From Rhodococcus sp. WMMA185 (GTDB lineage Bacteria; Actinomycetota; Actinomycetes; Mycobacteriales; Mycobacteriaceae), in NCBI RefSeq assembly GCF_001767395.1, contig NZ_CP017014.1:1364001-1428000 (forward strand): a stretch of DNA of 64,000 nucleotides, read 5' to 3'. A program made the translations under genes and the position numbers. Below the pieces are notes generated by a model. That model searched no databases. It was not told the DNA's origin and saw only the letters and a list, made by a program, of their open reading frames with translations. Shown here piece after piece: positions 17,925-26,592 of the stretch. Position 1 is the stretch's first letter. Each line of letters begins with the position of its first letter.

Positions 17925-17996
17925 ACCATATGCGACGAAATAGCAAGGAGGCGTGGACGAACTGTTTGTTCGGTGCCGTTCGATAGAGTGGTGCTT

Positions 17997-18866
17997 ATGG
18001 ACTTCAGTAAGGGGCACGGCACCGAGAACGACTTCGTGGTCCTGCCCGATCTCGAGGTCCGCATCGACTTGTCTGCTGCGCGGGTGACCGCGTTGTGTGA
18101 TCGTCGACGGGGGATCGGAGCTGACGGGGTCCTGCGCGTGGCCAAGGCCGGTGCACTCGTGACGGCCGGTGTGCTCGCCGAGCTTCCCGGCGGTGTGTCC
18201 GAGGACGACTGGTTCATGGACTACCGCAACGCGGACGGATCGATTGCCGAGATGTGCGGCAACGGTGTTCGAGTCTTCGCCCACTACCTTCGGTCGGCGG
18301 GCTTCGAGGCACGTGAAGAGTTCGTGGTCGGTAGCCGGGCGGGCGGTAGGCCGGTGATCGTGCATTCCACAGACGGCGCCGACGGAGATGTGACCGTGGG
18401 CATGGGTGCCGTCCGGGATCTGGGTACCAGCACCGCGACCATCGACGGCAAGGTCTTGAGCGGAATCGGCATAGACGTCGGTAATCCGCATCTGGCTTGC
18501 GTGGATCCACATCTGACAGCGGACTCACTCGCGGCACTCGACCTGACGGCCGCCCCGGGATTCGATCCCGGCTTCTTCCCGCACGGGGTGAACGTGGAGA
18601 TCCTCACCCGAATCGAAGCCGGCGCCGTCGACATGCGTGTGCACGAGCGCGGGGTCGGCGAGACGAGATCGTGCGGCACCGGTACGGTAGCCGCCGCGAC
18701 AGCCGCGCTGCGCTTCGACGGGTCCGACTCCGGTGAGGTGAATGTCCGCATTCCCGGTGGTCAGGTAACCGTGGCGCTGTCCGATGGGCAGGCAACCCTT
18801 CGTGGTCCCTCCACACTCGTGGCATCAGGAGATCTCGCCGACAGCTGGTGGAACGCCGTCGCCTGA
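17997..18866 (+). CDS. dapF: diaminopimelate epimerase
   Basis: DapF converts LL- to meso-diaminopimelate for lysine and peptidoglycan. The 289-residue protein starts [18 protein letters not shown], as in the family. The two catalytic cysteines are visible: Cys87 in [11 protein letters not shown] and Cys226 in [12 protein letters not shown] chose ATG 17997 rather than 17973 because TAGAGT lies 7 nt upstream (leaderless) and the product then matches the family N-terminus. It follows miaA after 72 nt. Confidence 0.95.
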   Translation: MDFSKGHGTENDFVVLPDLEVRIDLSAARVTALCDRRRGIGADGVLRVAKAGALVTAGVLAELPGGVSEDDWFMDYRNADGSIAEMCGNGVRVFAHYLRSAGFEAREEFVVGSRAGGRPVIVHSTDGADGDVTVGMGAVRDLGTSTATIDGKVLSGIGIDVGNPHLACVDPHLTADSLAALDLTAAPGFDPGFFPHGVNVEILTRIEAGAVDMRVHERGVGETRSCGTGTVAAATAALRFDGSDSGEVNVRIPGGQVTVALSDGQATLRGPSTLVASGDLADSWWNAVA

Positions 18867-18949
18867 TCGCTTCGCAAAATGCGCGTGCGCGCTCTGGGCG
18901 TTCCGTGTGATCATCATGCCCCGGACGTTTTGTGGGATTATGAGGGTGT

Positions 18950-20404
18950 ATGACGAAATCACATCGCACAGAAGAAACGCCGATCTTCGACTTCGCCGAG
19001 CTCGCCTACGACGACGGGAGTCCTTCGGTCGGCGAGATGCAACTCGAGGACCGCAGCGCATTGCGCAGGGTCGCCGGGCTTTCGACCGAGCTCACCGATA
19101 TCACCGAGGTCGAGTACCGGCAGTTGCGCCTCGAACGCGTGGTGCTGGTCGGCGTCTGGACGCAGGGGACCGTGGCGCAAGCCGAATCCAGCATGGCCGA
19201 ACTTGCGGCACTCGCCGAAACTGCGGGATCGGAGGTCCTCGAGGGTCTTGTCCAGCGGCGTGACAAACCTGACGCGGCCACCTACATCGGTTCCGGCAAG
19301 GCCGAGGAACTTCGCGAGGTCGTGCTCGCGACTGGCGCCGACACCGTGATCTGCGACGGTGAGCTCACACCTGCGCAGTTGACTGCCCTGGAGAAGGTCG
19401 TCAGGGTCAAGGTCATCGATCGGACAGCGCTGATCCTCGACATCTTCGCCCAACACGCCACGTCCAGAGAGGGCAAGGCGCAGGTGACTCTGGCGCAAAT
19501 GGAGTACATGCTGCCGCGACTGCGCGGCTGGGGTGAGTCGATGTCCCGGCAGGCGGGCGGTCGTGCCGGCAGCAACGGTGGCGTGGGTCTGCGCGGTCCT
19601 GGTGAGACCAAGATCGAAACGGACCGGCGTCGTATCCGTGAGCGGATGGCAAAACTGCGCCGCGAGATCAAAGGAATGAAGGCCGCCCGCGACACGAAGC
19701 GCACCCGCCGACTCCGCAGTGAGGCGCCATCCATCGCGATCGTCGGATACACGAACGCCGGTAAGTCGAGCCTGCTCAACGCGTTGACCGGATCCGGCGT
19801 ACTTGTGCAGAACGCGCTCTTCGCCACCCTCGATCCGACTACGCGCCGTGCCGTGCTGGATGACGGGCGCGAGTACACCCTGACGGACACCGTCGGTTTC
19901 GTGCGGCACCTGCCCACGCAATTGGTCGAGGCCTTCAGGTCGACGCTCGAGGAAGTCACAGACGCGGACCTGCTGCTGCACGTCGTCGACGGTTCCGATC
20001 CACTGCCCACGGATCAGATCAAGGCGGTGCGCGAGGTGATCACTGAGGTGCTCAGTGAGAATGATGCACCGGCGCCACCCGAACTCATCGTGGTGAACAA
20101 GGTCGATGCGGCGGACCCGGTCACATTGACCCAATTGCGCGGACTGTTGCCCGGCGCGTCGTTCGTCTCCGCCCGGACCGGCGAAGGCATCGCGGAGTTG
20201 CGGGGGCATCTCTCCGAAGTTCTGGTCCGACCGGAGATCGAGATCAGCGTCCTGCTTCCGTATACCCGGGGCGACCTCATGTCCCGAATTCACGCGGACG
20301 GGCAAATTCTCGACTCCTCCCACGGGGAGGACGGCACACGCGTTCATGCGCGGGTGCCCGAGTCGTTGGCCTCGGCCTTGGTTCAGTACGCCGGCAGTGC
20401 CTGA
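18950..20404 (+). CDS. hflX: GTPase HflX
   Basis: HflX is a ribosome-associated GTPase that splits stalled or hibernating ribosomes. The 484-residue protein has the HflX N-terminal domain with PDAATYIGSGKAEEL, a basic helical linker, and the G-domain: G1 GYTNAGKSSLLNAL at about residue 265, G3 DTVGFVRHLP, and G4 VNKVD. GAGGG lies just before the ATG. The 3' end overlaps the next gene by 8 nt. It is downstream of dapF as in mycobacteria. Confidence 0.93.
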   Translation: MTKSHRTEETPIFDFAELAYDDGSPSVGEMQLEDRSALRRVAGLSTELTDITEVEYRQLRLERVVLVGVWTQGTVAQAESSMAELAALAETAGSEVLEGLVQRRDKPDAATYIGSGKAEELREVVLATGADTVICDGELTPAQLTALEKVVRVKVIDRTALILDIFAQHATSREGKAQVTLAQMEYMLPRLRGWGESMSRQAGGRAGSNGGVGLRGPGETKIETDRRRIRERMAKLRREIKGMKAARDTKRTRRLRSEAPSIAIVGYTNAGKSSLLNALTGSGVLVQNALFATLDPTTRRAVLDDGREYTLTDTVGFVRHLPTQLVEAFRSTLEEVTDADLLLHVVDGSDPLPTDQIKAVREVITEVLSENDAPAPPELIVVNKVDAADPVTLTQLRGLLPGASFVSARTGEGIAELRGHLSEVLVRPEIEISVLLPYTRGDLMSRIHADGQILDSSHGEDGTRVHARVPESLASALVQYAGSA

Positions 20405-21521
20405 CCGCCGGCGGTGGGCCGCGGCGGCCGCCGTTGCCGCGCTCGTGGGTTGCGCATCACTGGTGACGGGTACGACCGGGTCAGCGGAGCCGGTCCTACG
20501 TGACCGTATCTTGGTCGATGCGGCGGAATTCACCCCGATCTGCACACCCGACGACTCCGACGTCGGCGCACCGGCGGAGTCGTCACTCGAGGAACTGTCC
20601 GGGCTCGTCTCGGCCGCCGGACTGCTGTATGCGGTCGGTGACAGCGGTTCCGATCGTGCCGTCGCGGTCATGGACGCGGACTGCGTGGTGCAGCGCTGGC
20701 TTCCTCTACCCGTCGATCCATACGATGTCGAAGACATGGCCCTCGGACCGGACGGGCGCCTGTGGTTGGCCGATGTCGGCGACAACGGGCGTAGACGTGA
20801 AACCGTGGCACTCATTGCAATGGACCGTGACACCGGTGTTGGAGAGTTGCACCGTTTGACGTATCCGGACGGTCCGCATGACGCCGAGACGCTCTTGATC
20901 CAACGCGACGGCACCCCGCTGATCGTCACGAAGGAGATTCTCGGGGTGGGCAGTGTGTACAGGCCGGTCGGTGACGTGGGAGTGGGCGGACTGGCCACAC
21001 CCGGTCCCACGCCGCTCGAGAAGGTGGCGGTGCTGGACCCCTCGGAGACCAGCGGCAAGGGGGTCGAAGGGAGTGGCAACGCCGCGCCCTCGCTGCGACC
21101 GACGATGTTCACCGGTGGGGCGGTGTCTGCGGACGGGACCGTCGCCGCCGTGCGGAACTACTCCGACGTGTTCCTCTACTCGGCACCGGACGGTGACCTG
21201 CTGTCGGCCTTCGCATCGGGTCCCGTCGTGCGTGCGCGGGTGCCGCAGCAACCGCAGGGTGAATCGGTCGCGTTCACCGAGAGCGGGGATCTGCTGATCG
21301 CGTCCGAAGCCCGCGAGGGGCCGATTCCCGCGATTCAGGTGCTTCCCGGTGCTGTGTCGCTGGTGCAGGGCACGCAACCTGCCGGGACCGTTGTCGATGA
21401 TGAATCGGCCGAGTCCTCCGGAACACGGTGGGAGATCGGTGTCGCCGCCCTTCTCGGGGTCGCGCTGACGGCAGTTCTCGGTTACGTCGCCCTTCGCCGA
21501 GTTCGGTCGTCAGCCCTCTAG
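20397..21521 (+). CDS. exported beta-propeller-like protein with C-terminal membrane segment
   Basis: From GTG 20397 the product has 374 residues. It has a signal sequence MPDRRRWAAAAAVAALVGCA with a possible lipobox LVGC. The body has NHL/propeller-like repeats (ALGPDGRLWLADVGDNGRRR is the clearest). A C-terminal hydrophobic helix IGVAALLGVALTAVLGYVAL is followed by basic residues, so the protein may be anchored at both ends. I chose GTG 20397, inside the hflX 3' end, because the signal peptide then starts properly. Function unknown; it converges with a cyclase gene and overlaps it by 12 bp. Confidence 0.6.
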   Translation: MPDRRRWAAAAAVAALVGCASLVTGTTGSAEPVLRDRILVDAAEFTPICTPDDSDVGAPAESSLEELSGLVSAAGLLYAVGDSGSDRAVAVMDADCVVQRWLPLPVDPYDVEDMALGPDGRLWLADVGDNGRRRETVALIAMDRDTGVGELHRLTYPDGPHDAETLLIQRDGTPLIVTKEILGVGSVYRPVGDVGVGGLATPGPTPLEKVAVLDPSETSGKGVEGSGNAAPSLRPTMFTGGAVSADGTVAAVRNYSDVFLYSAPDGDLLSAFASGPVVRARVPQQPQGESVAFTESGDLLIASEAREGPIPAIQVLPGAVSLVQGTQPAGTVVDDESAESSGTRWEIGVAALLGVALTAVLGYVALRRVRSSAL

Positions 21522-22184
21522 GGCAACAGCGCGAACGGGGGCACCGTCGAGGCCCGCCAGGCGAATCGGGAACGCCGAGAACAAGGGACTCGGGGTCGTC
21601 ACAGCGGCGAGGTTCGCCAGGTTCTCGAAGATGACTCCCTCGGCGCCGAGAATGACTTCGTGGAAGGGGAGGTGTGCGGCGCCGAGATCGCCCCGCGATT
21701 GGGCTTCGGTGGGTGAGAAGTCCGGGCTCGGTAGATCGACACCGACCGATCGAATCTGGTGGGAGGCGAGGTAGTCGGCAATTTCGACATCCAGGAAGGG
21801 GTGCTCGAAATACGCCGGTGTGTTGAAGCGCTCGGACCAGCCGGTCTGAAAGATCACGATCTCTCCCGCCACCAGACCGTCGAGCTGCGTGATGACGCGA
21901 TCGAGGCCGATGCGTTGCTGCCTCCGCGTCTCGGGCACTCGAATGATTCGCGAACGGCCATGGAACAAGGTCAGGTCGACCTCGTCGATCGTGGCGGCAT
22001 CCTCGATGCGGTGTGCGGGTGCATCCACGTGGGTGCCGCTATGAGTTCCCATGTGTAGTGCGGACACACGGAACCCATCGGCCCGAATCGTCGTCACGGT
22101 CTCGAAGGAAAAGGCCGGATCTCCTGGGAAAACCGACATCCCGGGCGTCAGGGGCTGGCTGAGGTCGATGATGCGAACAGGCAT
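21510..22184 (-). CDS. cyclase/kynurenine-formamidase-like metal hydrolase
   Basis: This 224-residue protein belongs to the cyclase family (KynB/arylformamidase type). The metal-binding motif HMGTHSGTHVDAPAH at about residues 46-60 gives the conserved His and Asp ligands. The N-terminus has the family's IDLSQPLTPGMSVFPGDP, and SPDFSPTEAQSRGDLGAAH with HEVILG follows the core. Substrate unknown; it may hydrolyse an amide, ester or lactone. It is not linked to tryptophan genes here. Its 3' end overlaps the convergent exported protein gene. Confidence 0.8.
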   Translation of the reverse strand: MPVRIIDLSQPLTPGMSVFPGDPAFSFETVTTIRADGFRVSALHMGTHSGTHVDAPAHRIEDAATIDEVDLTLFHGRSRIIRVPETRRQQRIGLDRVITQLDGLVAGEIVIFQTGWSERFNTPAYFEHPFLDVEIADYLASHQIRSVGVDLPSPDFSPTEAQSRGDLGAAHLPFHEVILGAEGVIFENLANLAAVTTPSPLFSAFPIRLAGLDGAPVRAVALEG

Positions 22185-22260
22185 GGTGTTGTTCCTGTCG
22201 TCCGGACGACACGTCAGTGCTGAGTGAAGTTGTTCGTAGTGTGCACTACGTCGACCCGCC

Positions 22261-22288
22261 GTTCCGGCGCATTTGCTGACGCCGGAAC
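22261..22288 (-). terminator. terminator after ptsH
   Basis: GTTCCGGCG (22261-22269) and CGCCGGAAC (22280-22288) form a perfect 9-bp stem with a 10-nt loop, starting 5 nt after the ptsH stop on the minus strand. Confidence 0.75.
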
Positions 22289-22292
22289 ATTG

Positions 22293-22550
22293 TCATGCGT
22301 CGAGGTCTGTCGCCACCAGTTGCGCAACCTTCTCGACCGTATCGGCATCTTCGCTGGTGACGGTGACATCGGTGCCCTTGGAGGCACCGAGCGTCATGAT
22401 GAGCAGGGCAGACCCTGCGTCTACCGGTTCGCCGTCCGCAACTGCGAGCGTGACGGGCACTCCGGCGGTCGCGACTGCTTCGGCGATGACTGCGGCGGGG
22501 CGGGCGTGCAGGCCGATGGACGAACCTACTGCAACTGTGGTGCTGGGCAT
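22293..22550 (-). CDS. ptsH: PTS phosphocarrier protein HPr
   Basis: HPr carries phosphate from enzyme I (ptsI, 26593) to the fructose enzyme II (fruA). The 85-residue protein has the active-site His15 in SSIGLHARPAAV and a serine at about 47, near the regulatory serine position of other HPr proteins. I chose ATG 22550 because AAGGAG lies just upstream and the product then has normal HPr length. It is last in the minus-strand operon fruR-fruK-fruA-ptsH, 68 nt after fruA. Confidence 0.95.
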   Translation of the reverse strand: MPSTTVAVGSSIGLHARPAAVIAEAVATAGVPVTLAVADGEPVDAGSALLIMTLGASKGTDVTVTSEDADTVEKVAQLVATDLDA

Positions 22551-22618
22551 GCAATTTCTCCTTGTTCGGGTAGTGGTAATTCGGGTGGAAACAACTAGGT
22601 CGAGTGGATGAACCGATG

Positions 22619-24664
22619 TCATACTGCGACTGCCACTCTGCCCTGGTCGAGTTCGGCATCAGGGGTGCTGGGCCTGATGAATTCCTTGGCGCCGACGACG
22701 CACAGCGCTGCCACGAGGACACCGAGGGCCAGCGCGACGACGAACCACAGCAGATTTCCGACGGCGAAGAACACCAAGAAACCGCCGTGCGGCGCGCTGA
22801 GGCTGACGTCGAACATCATGATCAGTGACCCGGTCACCGCACCGCCAACCATCATCGAAGGAATGACGCGCAAGGGGTCGGCTGCGGCGAATGGAATGGC
22901 ACCTTCGGAAATGAACGCCGAGCCCAGCAGCCACGCAGCCTTGCCATTCTCGCGCTCGGCCTCGCTGAACAAGCTGGGACGCAGAATCGTCGAGGCGACT
23001 GCCATCGCCAGTGGCGGTACCATTCCCGCCGCCATCACAGCGGCCATGATGCGAAGCGACGCAGGGTCGTTGACGTTCAGTCCGGCCACCGCAAACGCGT
23101 ACGCCGCCTTGTTTACCGGGCCACCGAGGTCGAAGCACATCATCAGCCCGAGAACGACGCCCAGGAACAGAATCGAACTACCCGACAGTCCGTTGAGCCA
23201 GTCGGTCAGGCCTGAGGTGATCGCGGCCAGCGGACGGCCCAGAACCAGGAACATCAGTGCACCGACGATCAGAGTCGCGAACAATGGGATGACGACCACC
23301 GGCATCAGACTGCGCAGCCATCTGGGAACCGCGATCCGGGTGAGCCACAACGCCACCGCGCCGGCGATCAGACCACCGACGAGTCCGCCGATGAAACCCG
23401 CGCCCACGAACGCGGCTACAGCACCCGCCGTGAAGCCTGGTGCGAGACCCGGTCTGTCTGCGATCGCGAATGCGATGTAGCCGGCCAGGGCGGGGATCAG
23501 GAATTCGAAGGCCAACGACCCAAGTTGGAACAGCACTGCGCCCAGGTATGTTGCGAGCCCACCGTCCGGTAGGTTGCCCAGGGAGTTGTTGAGGACAATA
23601 TCCGTTGCGGGCTCGGAGATCTCGTATCCGCCGATCAGGAAGCCGAGCGCGATGAGAAGGCCGCCGGCGGCGACGAACGGGATCATGTAGCTGACACCGG
23701 TGAGCAGCACCTGCCGTAGGTGGGTGCCCCATCCGGTCGTGCCGACCGACACTTCCGGGTCGGGCGTGCGACGGTCGACGTCCACAGTCGCGGCCGACTG
23801 GTCCGAACCCGCGTGCAGCGCTTCGCTGATCATCCTGTCGGGTTCGTTGATCGCACGTTTCACCCCGGATGTGACCACGGGTTTGCCTGCGAACCGGTGC
23901 TTGCCCCTGACTTGAACGTCGGTGGCAAAGATGACGGCGGTCGCACCGGCGATCAACCTCGGCGCCAGCGGGGCGCTACCGCCCGAACCCTGGGTCTCCA
24001 CGTGGACGGTGACACCCGCACGCTTGCCGGCTGCGACGAGCGAGTCGGCAGCCATGTAGGTATGGGCGATACCTGTGGGACATGCCGTGACGGCGACGAT
24101 GTGCTTCGGTGCCGCTGATCCGGAATTCGCTTCTGGCGCCGGTTCGCGTTCGGAAGGGGGTGCGGCAGTCTGTGTCGCTGGGGTCGAGAGAACGCCCTCG
24201 ACCAGGGTGACGATATCGGTCGCTGTGTTCGCAGCACGTAGTGCGCCGACGAATTCGGGGCGCACCAGTGCCCGTGCGAGTGAGGAGAGCAACTTCATGT
24301 GCTCGGTGCCGGCACCCTCGGGGGCCGCGATGAGGAATACGAGGTCGGCTGTCCCGTCAGGGGCCCCGAAGTCGACACGCCGATCGAGCCGAGCGAATCC
24401 GAGGGAAGCTGACCGAACGCTCACCGAGCGGCAGTGAGGGATGGCAATTCCACCTGGAAGGCCTGTCGCCGAGTGGGATTCACGTTCCATTGCGGCTTCG
24501 TGGAGCGTAACCGCATCGGTGGCACGTCCGGCGTCCGCGAGACGATTGGCGAGTGCGAAGATCACCTCGGCTTTGGAGGCCCCGAGGTCGGAATCCAGGG
24601 AGACCAGGTCTTCGCTGATAATCCGTGAACCCGCTTGAAGGTCGGGTAGCGAGTTGTCGGACAT
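22619..24664 (-). CDS. fruA: fructose-specific PTS enzyme II (EIIA-EIIB-EIIC)
   Basis: This 681-residue protein imports fructose as fructose 1-phosphate. Domain order is EIIA (about 1-150, phosphorylated His in GGIAIPHCRS), EIIB (about 190-290, Cys in VTACPTGIAHTYMAADSL) and EIIC (about 320-650, around nine membrane helices, beginning HLRQVLLTGVSYMIPFVAAG). I chose ATG 24664, with AGAGGAAA upstream; the longer frame runs back into fruK and looks non-coding. It follows fruK by 16 nt. Confidence 0.95.
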   Translation of the reverse strand: MSDNSLPDLQAGSRIISEDLVSLDSDLGASKAEVIFALANRLADAGRATDAVTLHEAAMERESHSATGLPGGIAIPHCRSVSVRSASLGFARLDRRVDFGAPDGTADLVFLIAAPEGAGTEHMKLLSSLARALVRPEFVGALRAANTATDIVTLVEGVLSTPATQTAAPPSEREPAPEANSGSAAPKHIVAVTACPTGIAHTYMAADSLVAAGKRAGVTVHVETQGSGGSAPLAPRLIAGATAVIFATDVQVRGKHRFAGKPVVTSGVKRAINEPDRMISEALHAGSDQSAATVDVDRRTPDPEVSVGTTGWGTHLRQVLLTGVSYMIPFVAAGGLLIALGFLIGGYEISEPATDIVLNNSLGNLPDGGLATYLGAVLFQLGSLAFEFLIPALAGYIAFAIADRPGLAPGFTAGAVAAFVGAGFIGGLVGGLIAGAVALWLTRIAVPRWLRSLMPVVVIPLFATLIVGALMFLVLGRPLAAITSGLTDWLNGLSGSSILFLGVVLGLMMCFDLGGPVNKAAYAFAVAGLNVNDPASLRIMAAVMAAGMVPPLAMAVASTILRPSLFSEAERENGKAAWLLGSAFISEGAIPFAAADPLRVIPSMMVGGAVTGSLIMMFDVSLSAPHGGFLVFFAVGNLLWFVVALALGVLVAALCVVGAKEFIRPSTPDAELDQGRVAVAV

Positions 24665-24680
24665 GGTGTTTCCTCTTGTT

Positions 24681-25661
24681 TCAGGCCGGGTCGGAGATGG
24701 GGGAGTGGAGATCGGTGACAGTGACGGTGTCGAAATCGACGTACGCGGGTGTCGGCAACGCGGTGCCGGGGAGTGCCGCGGCCGCTGTGCCGTATGCGAC
24801 GGCTGAACGGAGACAGTCCGCGGGCGCGCCGCCGCCGACATGCGCCGCGAGGTATCCAGCCAGGGATGCATCGCCTGCACCCACGGTGTTGCGGGCGACG
24901 ATCGGTGGTGAGGTTGCGGACCAGGCGCCGGCCTCCGTCACGAGTACCGCGCCGGCGGCACCGAGTGTGGCGAGGACTGTTCCGGCCCCGCGGTCCACGA
25001 GTTGCCGGCCGGCGTGTGCGGTGACCGCCCAGTCTCCGCGTAGCGCAGACTTTTCGAGTAGTGCCGCGTCGGCGCCGGTCACCTGGGCGAGTTCCTCGCT
25101 GTTGGGTTTGAGCAGGTTGGGGGCAGCCGCGGGAAATCGGTTGGCGAGGGCGAGGAGAGGGGCATCCGACGTGTCGACGGCGACGCGGCACGGCGACGAG
25201 CGAAGCTCCTCTACGAGCGCCGCGTACCAGTCGGTGGGAACACCGGGGGGTAGCGAACCGGACAGCACGACCCAATCCGCGCGGGACCCGTGCTCGATGA
25301 TCTCGGTCTGCAGATCTGCGAGGGATATCTCGGACATCGTGATGCCAGGTTCGTTGATCTTGGTGGTGGTGCCATCCGGTTCGGTGATCGTGATGTTGGT
25401 GCGGGCTGCACCGGGCATCGCCACGCCGATGTGCTCGATCTTGTGATCGGACAGAGCTGCCAACAGCGGATCCTCCTCGTTGCCGGGCACGACCGCGATA
25501 GCCGCGATGCCTGCCGACGTGAGTGCCCGCGCAACGTTCACGCCTTTGCCGCCGGGTTCGCTGCGGGTCGCTCTTGCGCGCAGGACCGTCCCTCGTTCGA
25601 GGCGTCCACCCAGATCGACCGTGCGGTCGATGCTCGGATTGGCGGTCAGGGTAACGATCAT
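24681..25661 (-). CDS. fruK: 1-phosphofructokinase
   Basis: FruK phosphorylates fructose 1-phosphate made by FruA to fructose 1,6-bisphosphate. The 326-residue PfkB-family sugar kinase starts MIVTLTANPSIDRTVDLGG, has the substrate-binding region GGKGVNVARAL, and the C-terminal PfkB signature NTVGAGDASLAGYLA with the catalytic Asp. Its ATG overlaps the fruR stop by 4 nt (ATGA), so fruR and fruK are translated together. Confidence 0.94.
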   Translation of the reverse strand: MIVTLTANPSIDRTVDLGGRLERGTVLRARATRSEPGGKGVNVARALTSAGIAAIAVVPGNEEDPLLAALSDHKIEHIGVAMPGAARTNITITEPDGTTTKINEPGITMSEISLADLQTEIIEHGSRADWVVLSGSLPPGVPTDWYAALVEELRSSPCRVAVDTSDAPLLALANRFPAAAPNLLKPNSEELAQVTGADAALLEKSALRGDWAVTAHAGRQLVDRGAGTVLATLGAAGAVLVTEAGAWSATSPPIVARNTVGAGDASLAGYLAAHVGGGAPADCLRSAVAYGTAAAALPGTALPTPAYVDFDTVTVTDLHSPISDPA

Positions 25662-26425
25662 GCGATCACCACCTCGATCTCTCGGTCTTGGAAGCTGGCG
25701 CGGTCTGTCGGACTGATCTCGTCATCGGTTATGAGGATGTCCACGCTGTGGATGGGCGCGAAGCTGACGAGGTGTTCGCGACCCACTTTCGATGCGTCGG
25801 CGACGACGACCACGCAGTTGGCAGAGCGCACCATCGCGCGCTTTACCGCCGCCTCTTCGGTATCGGGCGTGGACAGACCGTGTTCGACGCTCAGCGCGTT
25901 GGTGCCGATGAACGCTACATCGACTCGAAGGAGGTCGAGGATGCGAAGGGCCTCATCTCCGACCGTGGCCTGCGTGGTTCCCCGGACGCGGCCGCCCAGC
26001 ATGTGGAGATTGATCGAACTGAACCCCGCGAGGCGAGCCGCGATCGGAACCGAGTTGGTGATCACCGAAAGATCGAGATCGGGGGGGAAGCCGTTGATGA
26101 TGCGTCCCGTGGTGGTTCCCGCGTCGAGCAGGACACTGCCCCCAGATGCTGGAAGGTAGGAGCCTGCGAGCTTGGCGATCCGGTCTTTTTGTTCCGCCCG
26201 AGTGTGCTCGCGCTCCACCAAACCTGGTTCGGTAACAGTGAGGGTGGTTGCAGGCACGGCGCCGCCGTGCACTCGGCGGACGTGCCCGAGGCGCTCGAGA
26301 AGAGCGAGGTCGCGGCGGACGGTCTCGGTGGTGACGCCGAAAGTGTCGGCCAAGTCCGCCACCGACACGCGTCCCCGTTGGGAGATCATGGTGGCGACTT
26401 CCTGCCGGCGTTCTTCCGGATACAC
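25658..26425 (-). CDS. fruR: DeoR-family fructose operon repressor
   Basis: This 255-residue regulator begins MYPEERRQEVATMISQRGRV and has the DeoR HTH VADLADTFGVTTETVRRDLA at about 22-41, then a sugar-phosphate-binding (DeoRC) domain. I chose GTG 26425, since AGGGAG lies 6 nt upstream; a TTG at 26440 is less likely. It probably senses fructose 1-phosphate or fructose 1,6-bisphosphate and controls its own operon and the divergent ptsI. Function is inferred from context. Confidence 0.88.
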   Translation of the reverse strand: MYPEERRQEVATMISQRGRVSVADLADTFGVTTETVRRDLALLERLGHVRRVHGGAVPATTLTVTEPGLVEREHTRAEQKDRIAKLAGSYLPASGGSVLLDAGTTTGRIINGFPPDLDLSVITNSVPIAARLAGFSSINLHMLGGRVRGTTQATVGDEALRILDLLRVDVAFIGTNALSVEHGLSTPDTEEAAVKRAMVRSANCVVVVADASKVGREHLVSFAPIHSVDILITDDEISPTDRASFQDREIEVVIA

Positions 26426-26493
26426 GCGTCTCCCTTCCAACTCTTGTCGATGAATCCTTCGGTGATGCGATCAGCTGAGGCGGGCGCACCACA

Positions 26494-26529
26494 ATGTTGC
26501 TTCATGTTGTTTTACGCCCACTTATGTTG
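26494..26529. promoter_or_regulatory. helically phased ATGTTG repeats in the fruR-ptsI gap
   Basis: ATGTTG occurs at 26494, 26504 and 26524, with spacings of 10 and 20 bp, so the copies lie on one face of the helix. They sit between the divergent fruR operon and ptsI. DeoR-type regulators commonly bind direct repeats, so this is the probable FruR operator. Confidence 0.5.
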
Positions 26530-26592
26530 GCACGTCAAGGGCGAGGGTAATCTCCATCACGTAGGCAGAAGCGAGCCAGTCAGGAGGATCCG

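Noticed and set aside
16971-18512. 513-codon minus-strand open frame opposite miaA and dapF
   Set aside because: Antisense shadow of two clear enzymes with conserved motifs.
18959-21112. 717-codon minus-strand open frame opposite hflX and the exported protein
   Set aside because: It is antisense to two well-supported genes; its length comes from GC-rich codon bias. No ribosome site or recognisable domain.
24665-24880. 72-residue N-terminal extension of FruA
   Set aside because: It overlaps fruK, is proline- and serine-rich, and AGAGGAAA supports ATG 24664.
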